DNA of 23,325 nt from positions 1-23,325 of the IMG/VR virus record IMGVR_UViG_3300023301_000106; one strand, 5' to 3'. The number at the start of each line of letters is the position of its first letter. The first letter of the stretch is position 1. The notes under the pieces are model-generated. The model had not been told where the DNA came from. It ran no database searches and was given only the letters and a program-made list of their open reading frames with translations. The DNA is from a virus. Below, in pieces: positions 6,906-15,693 of this stretch. The position numbers and the translations under genes are program-made.

Positions 6906-8824
6906 TGGCATTAAAATATACTTTAAATTACACAGATACAATAGGTAAAGAATTTAGAGCCGAAATATTTGACGTTAGATTTATTGGCGAACCATCCGAA
7001 ATACGTGGTAATGCTGTTTTAGAATATGCTAAAGTCGAAAGAGTTTTAGAGTGTTTTAGAGGATCAATGCTTACTTTGAATTTAGAAGCTGACTCAAACA
7101 TAGACTTAACCGATTTGTACTCAGAAAACGAGACCGATTTAACCGTAGATTTTTATATAGATGAAGTCGTTGCTTTTAAGGGATTTGTAAAACCAGATGG
7201 GATTTATACTGATTTTGTAAATGAGCTTTATACTATTTCTTTAGATTGTATAGACGGCTTAGGAGTTCTTAAAAACCTATCTTTTGTAAATAATGTTGGG
7301 GGTTACTTCGTCGGATTCATGAAGGAAATAGACATCGTTTATAATTGCTTGCGTAGAACATCTATACCTATGCCAATAAACGTTGATATTGGCTTATTCC
7401 ATGAGGGGATAATGGTATCAGAGGAATCAACTATAGACGTTTTAAACGCTACCAAATTAAGCGCAGACAGGTTTTATAAAGATGATGAGAAAGACAATAT
7501 AATGGACTGCGATGAGGTGTTAAGGTCTGTTTTAGAAAAATATTGTGCAATCGTCCACCAATATAACGGCGAATGGTATATTTATCGTCCTCAGGATGTG
7601 GCAATTTCTAAAGATGTACAATTCTATAGATATATTAATGGTGTGTATAGCGAGAGGCTACCAGTTAAAAATATATCCTTTGAATTTGGATCACAGATAG
7701 ACGCCTATTACCCGCATCATTGCAATGGAAATCAAAGGATTAATATTAATGGTAGTGTTTCGGCTTTTAGAGTGCATTATAAATACGGCCTTTTAAAAGG
7801 CTTTTTTAATAACGCCAATTTAGTTTGGAATGCTGGAATTATAGACGGATGGAACTTTTTACCCGACAGACAGTTTACTCAATTTTCAGCCGACGGAGGT
7901 GTTAGGTGGGATGGCGAGGCTATAACCTACGGAAATCCAGAACTAGAATCACAAAATGCGAACGTGATAGAAGGTGATTCACTTAGACTTAAGTTAGAGT
8001 TTTACTCAATCGGTTATCATAATGATTTATACGTTACTATCAAATTAACAGATGGAACTCAAACAAAGTATTTTAACGGCACAGAATGGGTTGACTCATT
8101 CACGACCAATGGAAGTTGGGTGATAGAAAATGGATACACAGTCACCGAAACATGCGAAATAAACGGAGGCGAAACTGAATTTGATGATATTACATACGGT
8201 GCGGGCGCTTTATCTTTTAGCCAACCCATAGCGTCTGTTCCTTTTGATGGGTTAATGACTATAATTGTAAACGGGGTTAATGCTAGAGGCACAATATTAG
8301 GATGTATTAACCCTCCTAGCGAAAGCTATTCTTATATAACGCAAATAGGATTCTTGGGAGAATCAATATCAGAAATTACAAAAGGCGAGTTTCACACAGC
8401 AATAAGACAGCCGAGATCATCTAGTATAGTGGAAGATAATATCACTATCTATAACGGTGATATGGAGTCTGATATTTACGAGGGAACAATTAAGACGTTA
8501 GCGAACACAAATACAAGCTCATGGAGACATAAGGGAACAGGTGAAGACAAGGCAATTCTACAAATAATGGTAGAGGACACTGTAAAGGCTCGAATTAGGC
8601 CACAAAAACTATTTATAGGAGACACTTACGGTTCTATGCCTTTTTTAAGCGTGTTCAATATCAATAATATTGAGGGGAATTTATTACCTTTATCTTATAG
8701 ATATGATACATCTAAAAATATTGTATCTTTGGAATTAGTGGAAATACCTGATTACGTTAACCAAAATATAGATTATGAAAAGAATATTGATTATGGCAAC
8801 GTAGTAAAACCAACAATAGTATAG
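6905..8824 (+). CDS. tail tip / distal tail protein
   Basis: This 639-aa protein is encoded directly after the tape measure gene, where siphoviruses encode the distal tail (Dit) and tail-associated (Tal/hub) proteins. The N-terminal ~125 residues are beta-rich (LNYTDTIGKEFRAEIFDVRF, GSMLTLNLEADSNIDLTDLY, VDFYIDEVVAFKGFVKPDG), a pattern consistent with a hub-like domain. A helical middle part follows (IMDCDEVLRSVLEKYCAIVHQ, then NGEWYIYRPQDV). The C-terminal 350 residues are beta-rich with a late SSWRHKG segment. Bacteroidota phages commonly carry a protein of this size here with no named family. The stop is directly followed by the next ATG. The role comes from position, and I see no peptidase motif. 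Confidence 0.6.
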   Translation: MALKYTLNYTDTIGKEFRAEIFDVRFIGEPSEIRGNAVLEYAKVERVLECFRGSMLTLNLEADSNIDLTDLYSENETDLTVDFYIDEVVAFKGFVKPDGIYTDFVNELYTISLDCIDGLGVLKNLSFVNNVGGYFVGFMKEIDIVYNCLRRTSIPMPINVDIGLFHEGIMVSEESTIDVLNATKLSADRFYKDDEKDNIMDCDEVLRSVLEKYCAIVHQYNGEWYIYRPQDVAISKDVQFYRYINGVYSERLPVKNISFEFGSQIDAYYPHHCNGNQRININGSVSAFRVHYKYGLLKGFFNNANLVWNAGIIDGWNFLPDRQFTQFSADGGVRWDGEAITYGNPELESQNANVIEGDSLRLKLEFYSIGYHNDLYVTIKLTDGTQTKYFNGTEWVDSFTTNGSWVIENGYTVTETCEINGGETEFDDITYGAGALSFSQPIASVPFDGLMTIIVNGVNARGTILGCINPPSESYSYITQIGFLGESISEITKGEFHTAIRQPRSSSIVEDNITIYNGDMESDIYEGTIKTLANTNTSSWRHKGTGEDKAILQIMVEDTVKARIRPQKLFIGDTYGSMPFLSVFNINNIEGNLLPLSYRYDTSKNIVSLELVEIPDYVNQNIDYEKNIDYGNVVKPTIV

Positions 8825-9316
8825 ATGTACGTAAAAGGCAAAGACTCAATATTATATATTAAATGGAAGGATTACTGGGTTCCAATATCTTGTGAAACCT
8901 CAAACGGTATGAGCGAAAGCGCTGAAATGATAAACACAACCACCAGAGATAACAAAGGATGGACCACAAGCCGACCAAATATGCAGTCTTATAACATTTC
9001 TTTTGCAGGTCAAACTGTTTTAGAAGCTGGTAATAATATTTTGAACTATTACGAATTAGTAAAGTTAAAAAGAAATAGATTATTGATTGAATGGCAAAGA
9101 CGAACTTCAGGCAGAATGATTGAAAGCGGAATGGCCTATATTAAAGACATTAGTAACACTTACGAAACCGATGATATCGCTAACTTTGAAATGACTTTAG
9201 AAGGCTTCGCAATACCTAGATTAATAGACAATCAAGACCCTAATGGGGTTATAGCGGATTATGATGATGCAGCATTAGTCAACGAATTAAACAACGCAAT
9301 TTATACAAATCCATAA
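8825..9316 (+). CDS. second tail-tube-like protein
   Basis: This 163-aa protein resembles the tail tube protein at 3352. Both start with V-x-GK...IL and have a W, then PV/PI-x-C-x-T-x-N, then ES at about residue 31. Both continue through a T-rich segment to x-P-x-x-Q-SY (tube: KSQGSYSYDISG; here: NMQSYNISFAG), a helix containing YxxLVKLK or YEKLRTL, and a late G-x-A/F-I-x-x-I strand with a FxxxLxGFA-like end. It lies just downstream of the tail tip gene rather than with the tube gene. It may form a tube-like ring at the tip or baseplate, or cap the tube. Its C-terminal ~25 residues are an extra acidic tail (DYDDAALVNELNN). Homology is my reading of the two sequences; the role is inference. 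Confidence 0.62.
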   Translation: MYVKGKDSILYIKWKDYWVPISCETSNGMSESAEMINTTTRDNKGWTTSRPNMQSYNISFAGQTVLEAGNNILNYYELVKLKRNRLLIEWQRRTSGRMIESGMAYIKDISNTYETDDIANFEMTLEGFAIPRLIDNQDPNGVIADYDDAALVNELNNAIYTNP

Positions 9317-10938
9317 TGGCAGATTTAATACCAATTAAAGCAAGTGAATTACCTTTAGATAATACTCTAACAAATGGGGACGTAATATTATCGGTGGGAG
9401 ATGTCTTGCATAGGGTGGATCTTGCTAGAATATTAGAAAGTAATGGAGGCGGTACAGTACCCACTGGCAAAGATGGACTTATAAGTGGCTCTTCGGAGCA
9501 TATAGCCAACTACCAATATAGATTTATAGCCAATGAATATCGTATTGACGGATTTTATTACGACCAACCATTAAGTAACGTTATTACCTTTGATGCAGCC
9601 GACCCAGCTCATGATAGAATTGATTTGGTTATTATTGAATTAGTATTGGCTGGCCCACAAATATCTGTAATAAAAGGAGAGGCAACCACGCCTCCTTCTA
9701 AGCCTTTATTAGAAAACCCTGACAATCAAATAGAGTTTACTTTTGTTACCATAAAAGCAAATACGACCTCGCCCGATACTATTAACAATATTTTAGCTTA
9801 TGATGAAAATACGGGTATTGCGGGCGGTGAGTTTGACGCTTTAGGTTCTAATTCTGACATATATTTAGAGGATGTTAGCGACCCATTTTCAGGCGTTAAG
9901 GCTATTTTAATGGACAGTTCAGCGATTGAAACGTCGGTTACTTTAACACCTAGTGCACCTTTGACTAATACTGATTCTACACTTATATTTAAGTTAAAAC
10001 TATTAGAAAGTCTTGGTACAGGTTATGTGTTTACCTTGTCTATAGGCACTCAAACTTTATACGTAAAGGCGGGCACGTATGGATATGATAATACTAATAT
10101 GTTATATCAATCTATAATAATACCTCTTAATAAATTTAGCGATGCAGAAATAACAGAAATTAAAATAACAAAGAAAGCCAGAAGTGCTAGGCTATTTATT
10201 GATCAAGTTAAAATACAAACGGGTAATGATATATCGACTGAAAATGGCGATTATACGCTGTCAGGAGGTTCAGAACTAACTACTCAGGATGTTGTCAATA
10301 TGATAGGAGGTGGCACTTCCGTGACAATAATTCAAAATACAGAATCAGTTCTAAATTTCAATTTATCAAAGGAAATATTAGCAAACTTTGGAAGTCCAAA
10401 CGCAAACGAGACGTACAGCATTAAAGTAGGTACGCCTATAATTAATTCATCCAATAGAGTTCTAATAAACGCTTTGAATGAACCAACTATTACTAATGCC
10501 ACAAAGTTAAGTGGGTCGAATTTTGTGCCTAATACTGATATGTATATGGTTGCTAATTATACAGGCACGGCAAGAGGTTACGAGTATTTCTTTTTGAATA
10601 TTTCTGATATTGGTAGTGATGTTGAGTTTAGGCCTCTGTATGATAGACTCATTGAGAATGCATCAGTTTCTGGAGCTTATAATATTTCCATGACCTCTGG
10701 GGAAACTTGGTTGTTAACGATAAGTTCGGCAACTTCAATTGCTTTAACGGATTTGCCAGCCACCAATAAAACTAAAACTATAACCGCTCATTTCTTAGTA
10801 GGCACGCATATACCAACATTTTCAGCGAAACTACTTGAATATAAAACGGGGGATTTTGACTTAGCAAGGGTTAATACAATAGTTATTGAGTATGTTAAAT
10901 CAACATTTGTAAAAATGCAAATTTCCCAAAAGGATTAG
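9316..10938 (+). CDS. baseplate / tail fibre protein
   Basis: This is a 540-aa, beta-rich protein. Residues 1-40 (IKASELPLDNTLTNGDVILSVGD) look like the attachment stretch seen in many Bacteroidota phage tail proteins. Residues ~55-160 include YRIDGFYYDQP, FDAADPAHDRIDLVIIELV and IKGEATTPPSKPLLENP. This is a pattern I associate with fibre or baseplate proteins that carry host-binding parts. The middle is Ser/Thr-rich, and the last ~100 residues form an Ig-like beta region. It overlaps the upstream stop as TAATG and sits at the head of the receptor-binding gene group. The exact position in the virion is not evident. Confidence 0.55.
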   Translation: MADLIPIKASELPLDNTLTNGDVILSVGDVLHRVDLARILESNGGGTVPTGKDGLISGSSEHIANYQYRFIANEYRIDGFYYDQPLSNVITFDAADPAHDRIDLVIIELVLAGPQISVIKGEATTPPSKPLLENPDNQIEFTFVTIKANTTSPDTINNILAYDENTGIAGGEFDALGSNSDIYLEDVSDPFSGVKAILMDSSAIETSVTLTPSAPLTNTDSTLIFKLKLLESLGTGYVFTLSIGTQTLYVKAGTYGYDNTNMLYQSIIIPLNKFSDAEITEIKITKKARSARLFIDQVKIQTGNDISTENGDYTLSGGSELTTQDVVNMIGGGTSVTIIQNTESVLNFNLSKEILANFGSPNANETYSIKVGTPIINSSNRVLINALNEPTITNATKLSGSNFVPNTDMYMVANYTGTARGYEYFFLNISDIGSDVEFRPLYDRLIENASVSGAYNISMTSGETWLLTISSATSIALTDLPATNKTKTITAHFLVGTHIPTFSAKLLEYKTGDFDLARVNTIVIEYVKSTFVKMQISQKD

Positions 10939-10941
10939 ACT

Positions 10942-11874
10942 ATGAGTAAGAAAATGTTATTTGCCGTCACAAAATATAAACCTAATACTTTTATCGGGGG
11001 TATTGGCCTTGACATTACCACAAAAGAGGAATTGGCATTAAAACTTGCCGTATCTATTTCAGATATTAAAGAATTCAAAATTGCAGGGGTTAATGTCGAG
11101 TTTTATATTAGCAAAAACTATAATATACCGATTGATTGCTTCTCTAATTACGACACATTTACAAGTAGCTTCAATTATTATTTCATTGATGTCGATGGAA
11201 GAGTACAAATAACTAAGACAAGGAGCTTTGCCGATAATTCAGATATTAATTTTTTATTTCCTAATCTAATAACATGGGAGGAGCAGTCAAATGGGTTCTC
11301 GATAGACGGCCCTAATAACATATATTTGCCAAAATGCAATTCCACTACGGGTATATATACATTTCATAATTGGCGCGGCGGTGTAAACAGACTTTACATT
11401 CCTTTATTAACATATTTAGGAGCGGAGGCCTTCTTTAACTACAAAATTAACCCATCAACAAAAAAAAACATAATATACATTAATCCTTCAATTGCATCAA
11501 ATGATAAAATACTTAATGCAAAATCAAAAGGGGCAATTATTAGAGAGGTAACAAACTTTACCTCCCCATCAAAAATCGCAGATTTATCAGTTTCAAAAAC
11601 AGAAACTACTATTACTTTAATTTTCACCACTCCCTCATCCTTTAATGTGATAGATTTTCACGAAATATGGATAAAAGAAAAGGAAGTTTTCGATCCAAAA
11701 ACAGAATATTTGCCGAATGATTTTGAAATAACTGGTAGTAATCAGATACTTACAGGTTTAAAGTCAAATACGGAATATATCGTTAAGCTTGCGACTTGTG
11801 ACATTATGTACAATGGTAGCGGAATGAGCGACACACCATCTTTCTCGAATGTAGTCGAGTTTAGAACTTTGTAA
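10942..11874 (+). CDS. adhesin-like tail protein, BspA-like repeat region plus FN3 domain
   Basis: This 310-aa protein has two parts. Residues ~85-200 have short repeated units of the BspA / leucine-rich-repeat-5 type (FPNLITWEE, NNIYLPKCNST, NRLYIPLLTYLGAEAFFNY, NIIYINPSIASND), in which tyrosine- and proline-containing strands alternate with 'lgxxAFxx' segments. Residues ~205-310 form a fibronectin type III domain (PSKIADLSVSKTETTITLIF, then EIWIKE, LKSNTEYIVKLATCD, SNVVEFRTL). Both modules bind surfaces in other proteins, so a receptor-recognition role is likely but inferred. The gene follows the baseplate/fibre gene by 3 nt. Confidence 0.62.
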   Translation: MSKKMLFAVTKYKPNTFIGGIGLDITTKEELALKLAVSISDIKEFKIAGVNVEFYISKNYNIPIDCFSNYDTFTSSFNYYFIDVDGRVQITKTRSFADNSDINFLFPNLITWEEQSNGFSIDGPNNIYLPKCNSTTGIYTFHNWRGGVNRLYIPLLTYLGAEAFFNYKINPSTKKNIIYINPSIASNDKILNAKSKGAIIREVTNFTSPSKIADLSVSKTETTITLIFTTPSSFNVIDFHEIWIKEKEVFDPKTEYLPNDFEITGSNQILTGLKSNTEYIVKLATCDIMYNGSGMSDTPSFSNVVEFRTL

Positions 11875-11934
11875 TAAAAGAGTTATAAAAAATAAAAGTA
11901 ATTTCAGAACACCAAAAGAGAGCAACTGTAAATT

Positions 11935-13425
11935 ATGTGTAATATTTTAATCTATATAAATAAAAAGTGCAAAGAAATGTTATATGAACTCCAATACTTA
12001 AATCAGCAGATTAAAGGTTCGAATGATCCTATCCCATTGCCTTTGGTTAAAGCCTTCCCGACGGCTTACGGAGGTGGAGCAGCAGCAACTGGAGGAAGGG
12101 GTGGCAATGTATATCATGTCACTAATTTAGATAACAGTAATAGCGGTTCTTTCAGATGGGCAGTTACTCAACCAAGGCCCGCAACTATTGTGTTTGACGT
12201 AAGCGGAACAATTTTGTTAACTTCGAGTTTAAATATTTTAGGTGATAATATCACTATATCAGGACAATCAGCACCACAGGGCGGTATTACCATTACGACA
12301 AGTTCTGCATCAACTTATATTAAATTTGGGGTAGGTAACAATAGAATAGTTCGTTTTTTACGGATAAGGCCACAAGATAGCGACAGTGATTCATCCGAAA
12401 TAGCCGTGTTCAATGGGACAGAGGCTTATGGAGACACCCATATTTTTGATCATTGTTCTTTAAGTTATGGGGGAGATGAAGCCTTTTCAATTAGAGGGCG
12501 TGATACTAATAACATTACCTTCCAAAGGGGCATACTCGCTGAATCTGCTAAAGGAAGTCTAATGGGAGATATAGGGTCATTAGGAGAATTCAGTAGAGAT
12601 AATAGTTTTATGACTTCCTTATTCTACAATATTTCTCATCGCACGCCAAATGTTTACAGCAAAGGGAGAACGGATATTATCAACAACGTAATTTACAACT
12701 GGAGCCAAAGATTATCTAACGCTTATGACGCTCAAATAAATCACATAAATAATTATTGTTTTAATACGAGTACTAGACCTACTGGGCCATTTCCTAGTCA
12801 AGAAGGTTACAAGGCTTATGTAAATATGGCTAATGAAGGGAGCGAAACTCTTGATATATATACTTCTGGAAATATAATTCAAGACCACTTTATAGATGTC
12901 AATGCTGATAATAAGCCACTTTGGTATAACTATGATTTAGGGACTCAGTCGGAAAGACTTTTAGATGTCAATTTCACAACAAACAGACACTCTCTGATTG
13001 GTATTACTAATAACGAAATAATGACAGCTTTAGATGCCTCTATTGACGTAGTGGCAGACTGTGGGACTAATAAATTCTTGAATGAAGATGGAACTTTTGG
13101 AATACACATGGATGCACCTGATACTGATTATGTAAATAATGTACAAAACGGGGTGATTGAGCCATACGATGCGGATGGGGCGGTAAGTCCATCTGACCCA
13201 TCAAAAACTAGGCATACATTCATAACAGGCACTAGGTATTCTGATTTTCAGGCAACAATAAGTTCTACTCCTGTAAATACTAGGCCAGCTAGTTTTTATT
13301 TGTCAAACGCACATATTCCAGAGGTTTGGTTTCAACAAAACGTACCAAGTGGCAAAAATCATAATGACACTGCGCCCAATGGATATACTTATTTAGAGAA
13401 TTATTTAAACGAAGTAGATAAATAA
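11935..13425 (+). CDS. pectate-lyase-like (PL1) tail spike
   Basis: This 496-aa protein has a right-handed beta-helix of the polysaccharide lyase family 1 type. Diagnostic parts are AFPTAYGGGAAATGGRGG at residues 41-58, NVYHVTNLDNSNSGSFRWAV, ATIVFDVSGTI, NITISGQSAPQGGITI, IFDHCSLSYGGDEAFSI (Asp172 and Asp181, possible calcium ligands), SHRTPNVY with Arg236 in the place of the catalytic arginine, and TDIINNVIYNW. The C-terminus (IPEVWFQQNVP, then NGYTYLENYLNEV) matches the end of free bacterial pectate lyases. Placed among fibre genes with no signal peptide, it is probably a spike that cleaves capsular or exopolysaccharide. Whether its substrate is pectin-like is unknown. The ATG at 11935 is used; ATG 11977 is possible and would remove a Cys-rich 14-aa stretch. 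A 60-nt noncoding gap precedes it. Confidence 0.82.
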   Translation: MCNILIYINKKCKEMLYELQYLNQQIKGSNDPIPLPLVKAFPTAYGGGAAATGGRGGNVYHVTNLDNSNSGSFRWAVTQPRPATIVFDVSGTILLTSSLNILGDNITISGQSAPQGGITITTSSASTYIKFGVGNNRIVRFLRIRPQDSDSDSSEIAVFNGTEAYGDTHIFDHCSLSYGGDEAFSIRGRDTNNITFQRGILAESAKGSLMGDIGSLGEFSRDNSFMTSLFYNISHRTPNVYSKGRTDIINNVIYNWSQRLSNAYDAQINHINNYCFNTSTRPTGPFPSQEGYKAYVNMANEGSETLDIYTSGNIIQDHFIDVNADNKPLWYNYDLGTQSERLLDVNFTTNRHSLIGITNNEIMTALDASIDVVADCGTNKFLNEDGTFGIHMDAPDTDYVNNVQNGVIEPYDADGAVSPSDPSKTRHTFITGTRYSDFQATISSTPVNTRPASFYLSNAHIPEVWFQQNVPSGKNHNDTAPNGYTYLENYLNEVDK

Positions 13426-13428
13426 ATT

Positions 13429-13833
13429 ATGACAAACGAGATATATAATTTTCCAGAATTAAAAAGAGGGGATAGTTTTTTCCCCGCTTTAAACGGAAAC
13501 CCTGGGGGTATGCGATTTAGAATATACGACACCGATACGGGAGTTGCTTATAACGATTTAGATATAACTATACAATTTAAGAATAGTAGAGGTTATTGTG
13601 CTCAAACATTTGCGACAGAGCCAACAACTGAGACTAATTATATTGTAATAGAAAGAGAATTAGACGGATGGTATAATGTTAAAACGCATATTGTGACTAT
13701 AAAACCAGACACATATTACCACGATTGGGAGTTTGTTTGGCCGATAGAATTAATTAATAATAGCAGACCTACGTTATCGACTAGAACTGGTAAGCGAGTA
13801 ATTTTACAAGATATAACTAATAGCAAATTATGA
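13429..13833 (+). CDS. tail/baseplate-associated protein, Ig-like beta fold
   Basis: This 134-aa beta-rich protein has a pattern common to N-terminal domains of phage baseplate and fibre proteins. It starts with FPELKRGDSFFP, followed by MRFRIYDTDTG, a strand DLDITIQFKNSRG and a late HDWEFVWPIELIN strand. It then ends with TLSTRTGKRVILQDIT, a typical last strand in this group. The BppU N-terminal domain is a possible relation, which I have not established. It is encoded between the spike and the collagen-repeat gene, overlapping the latter as ATGA. It probably connects a fibre or spike to the baseplate. Confidence 0.5.
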   Translation: MTNEIYNFPELKRGDSFFPALNGNPGGMRFRIYDTDTGVAYNDLDITIQFKNSRGYCAQTFATEPTTETNYIVIERELDGWYNVKTHIVTIKPDTYYHDWEFVWPIELINNSRPTLSTRTGKRVILQDITNSKL

Positions 13834-14168
13834 AAGTAAGTGTAGATATAGTTGAAGAAAACAGAACGGTAACTCAGGATATATATAATGGTGGTGCTCC
13901 TGGTCTTACGGGCAAAGGGACTTATCAATATTGGTTAGATTTGGGTAATGCTGGTACTGTACAGGAATTTATGAATAGCCAGAAGGGCGATAAGGGCGAT
14001 AAGGGCGATAAGGGTGACGTGGGAACGGTTGGTCAGAAAGGCGATCCGTTTATTTACATCGACTTCACAGCTCAACAATTAGAAGAATTAAAAGCCAGAG
14101 TGCTATTAACACAAATTGAATTCGATGCCTTGCCTACAAAAGAAAATAAAATTTATTATACATACTAA
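13830..14168 (+). CDS. small fibre protein with collagen-like repeats
   Basis: This 112-aa protein has an N-terminal beta segment (residues 1-25), a GTYQYWLDLGNAGTVQEFMN helix, and then a short collagen-like stretch of Gly-X-Y triplets (QKGDKGDKGDKGDVGTVGQKGD, residues ~51-72). The C-terminal part (DFTAQQLEELKARV, then FDALPTKENKIYY) resembles the ends of other phage fibre proteins. Collagen triplets usually trimerise and form thin shafts. The stop directly abuts the next gene's ATG, which begins with another fibre protein, so the two probably act together in one fibre. Confidence 0.62.
   Translation: MKVSVDIVEENRTVTQDIYNGGAPGLTGKGTYQYWLDLGNAGTVQEFMNSQKGDKGDKGDKGDVGTVGQKGDPFIYIDFTAQQLEELKARVLLTQIEFDALPTKENKIYYTY
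13983..14018 (+). repeat. 9-bp tandem repeat coding for Gly-X-Y triplets
   Basis: AAGGGCGAT repeats three times in a row (13983, 13992, 14001), followed by a diverged copy AAGGGTGAC. The repeats encode KGD units. Such tracts can gain or lose units by slippage and so change the length of the collagen shaft. Confidence 0.85.
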
Positions 14169-15185
14169 ATGATTAACGACAGCGGATATATTATTAAGAA
14201 TGTTATGGACTACACCACGAACGTACAGCGCATTATTAAAAAGGTGTACATTGGCAGTCAGTTAGTGTTTAATTCGCCTTTGGGAGCGTTGGCGGATAGA
14301 GCCTCATTTTTAAACAACAATACAAAAAATATTATTGATAGAGGTGAAAAACTTTTATTGACACCAACCGCTTACAGTAATGGCGCTCTTCATTCGGCAT
14401 TACCTAAAAATGGTAGTAGTGATTTTACAGTATTAAGAAACAGTATTGCTACTTATTTAGATGTAAACGGAATTTTAAAAGTTGCACAAACAAATATACC
14501 TAGAATTGATTGGTCAACGGGTGAGGGCGTTTTATTAGTTGAAAACGAAGCCACTAATATTATTACGCATAGCGAAGATATAGTAGGTCTAAATATTAAA
14601 TCAGGAATTTCAGAAGACGCAAGCCAATTTGGGATAGGATTTACAAAATCAGTAAGGTTCAATAATTCTTTATCTACAATTTACGGATATAGTTCGGTTA
14701 ATTTTGAATTAAATAAATATTATACTTATAGTGTGTTTATATTAACCGACAGTGAGGCAAAGCCTATAGCTTCTAATTTGAGCACTGATTCAAACGCCAA
14801 CTTTCTTTTAAATATTGGTGGATCAGTGTCCTCCGAAGTAGATTATTTTAATATCCCTAATACTAATATTTGGAGAGTATCCAGAACAATTATATTTACA
14901 TCTTCTCCAAACAATAATTTTTTAGGAATTTCGAAATATAAAGAACAGACAAAACCCTTTAGGATGATAGGTTGGCAATTAGAGCAATCATCTAAGATTA
15001 CTTCATATATCCCCACAAATGCCTCATCAATAACAAGATTAGCCGACAATATTTCAGTAACTCCTCCACAAACAACATCTGAAATAAAAGAATATCAAGC
15101 TGATGGATTGATTAACACTATTTCTGCAATACCAACATATTACAGAATACCAGAGGGAGAGTATAAAAAAATAACCATGTACTAA
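14169..15185 (+). CDS. tail fibre with spike-type carbohydrate-binding domain
   Basis: This is a 338-aa protein. Residues ~1-45 (YIIKNVMDYTTNVQRIIKKVYIGSQLVFN) are an N-terminal attachment segment. From ~70 the sequence shows the pattern common to phage spike/fibre tip domains: SDFTVLRNSIATYLDVNGILKVAQTNIPRID, WSTGEGVLLVENEATN, YTYSVFILTD, IWRVSRTIIF and a GWQLEQSSKITSYIPTN motif followed by SITRLADN. This jelly-roll-like pattern is widespread in phages and thought to bind sugars; I cannot point to a binding site. It follows the collagen-repeat gene directly. Confidence 0.66.
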   Translation: MINDSGYIIKNVMDYTTNVQRIIKKVYIGSQLVFNSPLGALADRASFLNNNTKNIIDRGEKLLLTPTAYSNGALHSALPKNGSSDFTVLRNSIATYLDVNGILKVAQTNIPRIDWSTGEGVLLVENEATNIITHSEDIVGLNIKSGISEDASQFGIGFTKSVRFNNSLSTIYGYSSVNFELNKYYTYSVFILTDSEAKPIASNLSTDSNANFLLNIGGSVSSEVDYFNIPNTNIWRVSRTIIFTSSPNNNFLGISKYKEQTKPFRMIGWQLEQSSKITSYIPTNASSITRLADNISVTPPQTTSEIKEYQADGLINTISAIPTYYRIPEGEYKKITMY

Positions 15186-15466
15186 TGGAATACGCCAAAT
15201 ATGAGTTTATAGAATTGCCCGATTTACTAGATAATATCGAAAACGCTAATATTGTTATATTAGGTCATCTGGTTGTCAAAGAAGGAACTTATGACGAATA
15301 TTTTAATGAGATTACGGCTCCAATAATTAACGATAAAATAGCCGTTGACGTATTGTATCAATTAGATATTTTAGACAAATTAGAGCCTAATCGAGTTTAT
15401 CCAATAAATCCAAAGCATTTTATAGGCGGATGCCAAGAATTATATTATAAAACATTAAAACAATGA
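15185..15466 (+). CDS. unknown 93-aa protein at end of fibre cluster
   Basis: This is an acidic, helical and strand-mixed 93-aa protein (NIVILGHLVVKEGTYDEYFNEITAPIINDKIAVDVLYQLD, then a LEPNRVYPINPKHFIGG motif). I do not recognise a family. It starts at a TAATG overlap with the fibre gene, and its own stop overlaps the next gene as ATGA, so it is part of the same transcript. It may act with the fibre, for instance as a chaperone, but that is only position-based. No signal peptide or transmembrane segment is visible. Confidence 0.6.
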   Translation: MEYAKYEFIELPDLLDNIENANIVILGHLVVKEGTYDEYFNEITAPIINDKIAVDVLYQLDILDKLEPNRVYPINPKHFIGGCQELYYKTLKQ

Positions 15467-15693
15467 AATTACCAAAACAAGATAAACTCCTACACATATT
15501 AGCAGGAATTTATATTTTTTTAATTGCAAATATATTATTAAACAATTACATAGCCTTATCTATTGCCATGGTGTTCGGAATTGGAAAAGAATTACTATGG
15601 GATAAACGATTAAAAAAAGGAACTCCAGAAATAGCTGATGCATTGGCTACAATTTTAGGCGCTATGTCCGTATTTTTATTAACGTTATGTTAA
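15463..15693 (+). CDS. small membrane protein, holin candidate
   Basis: This 76-aa protein begins with KLPKQDKLLHILAG. It has hydrophobic segments around residues 10-30, 31-42 and 58-75, with a short charged stretch between (GKELLWDKRLKKGTPEIADALATILGAM). The size, the two or three membrane segments and the position just before the endolysin gene are typical of a holin. The KELLWDxxxKKGTPEIADALA pattern also resembles small lipoprotein-like YfiM/DUF2279 proteins, so the role is open. It overlaps its neighbours at both ends (4 and 7 nt). Confidence 0.5.
   Translation: MKLPKQDKLLHILAGIYIFLIANILLNNYIALSIAMVFGIGKELLWDKRLKKGTPEIADALATILGAMSVFLLTLC

Noticed and set aside
13716-13928. 70-aa minus-strand ORF
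   Set aside because: Overlaps the coupled genes at 13429-14168 and has no features of its own.
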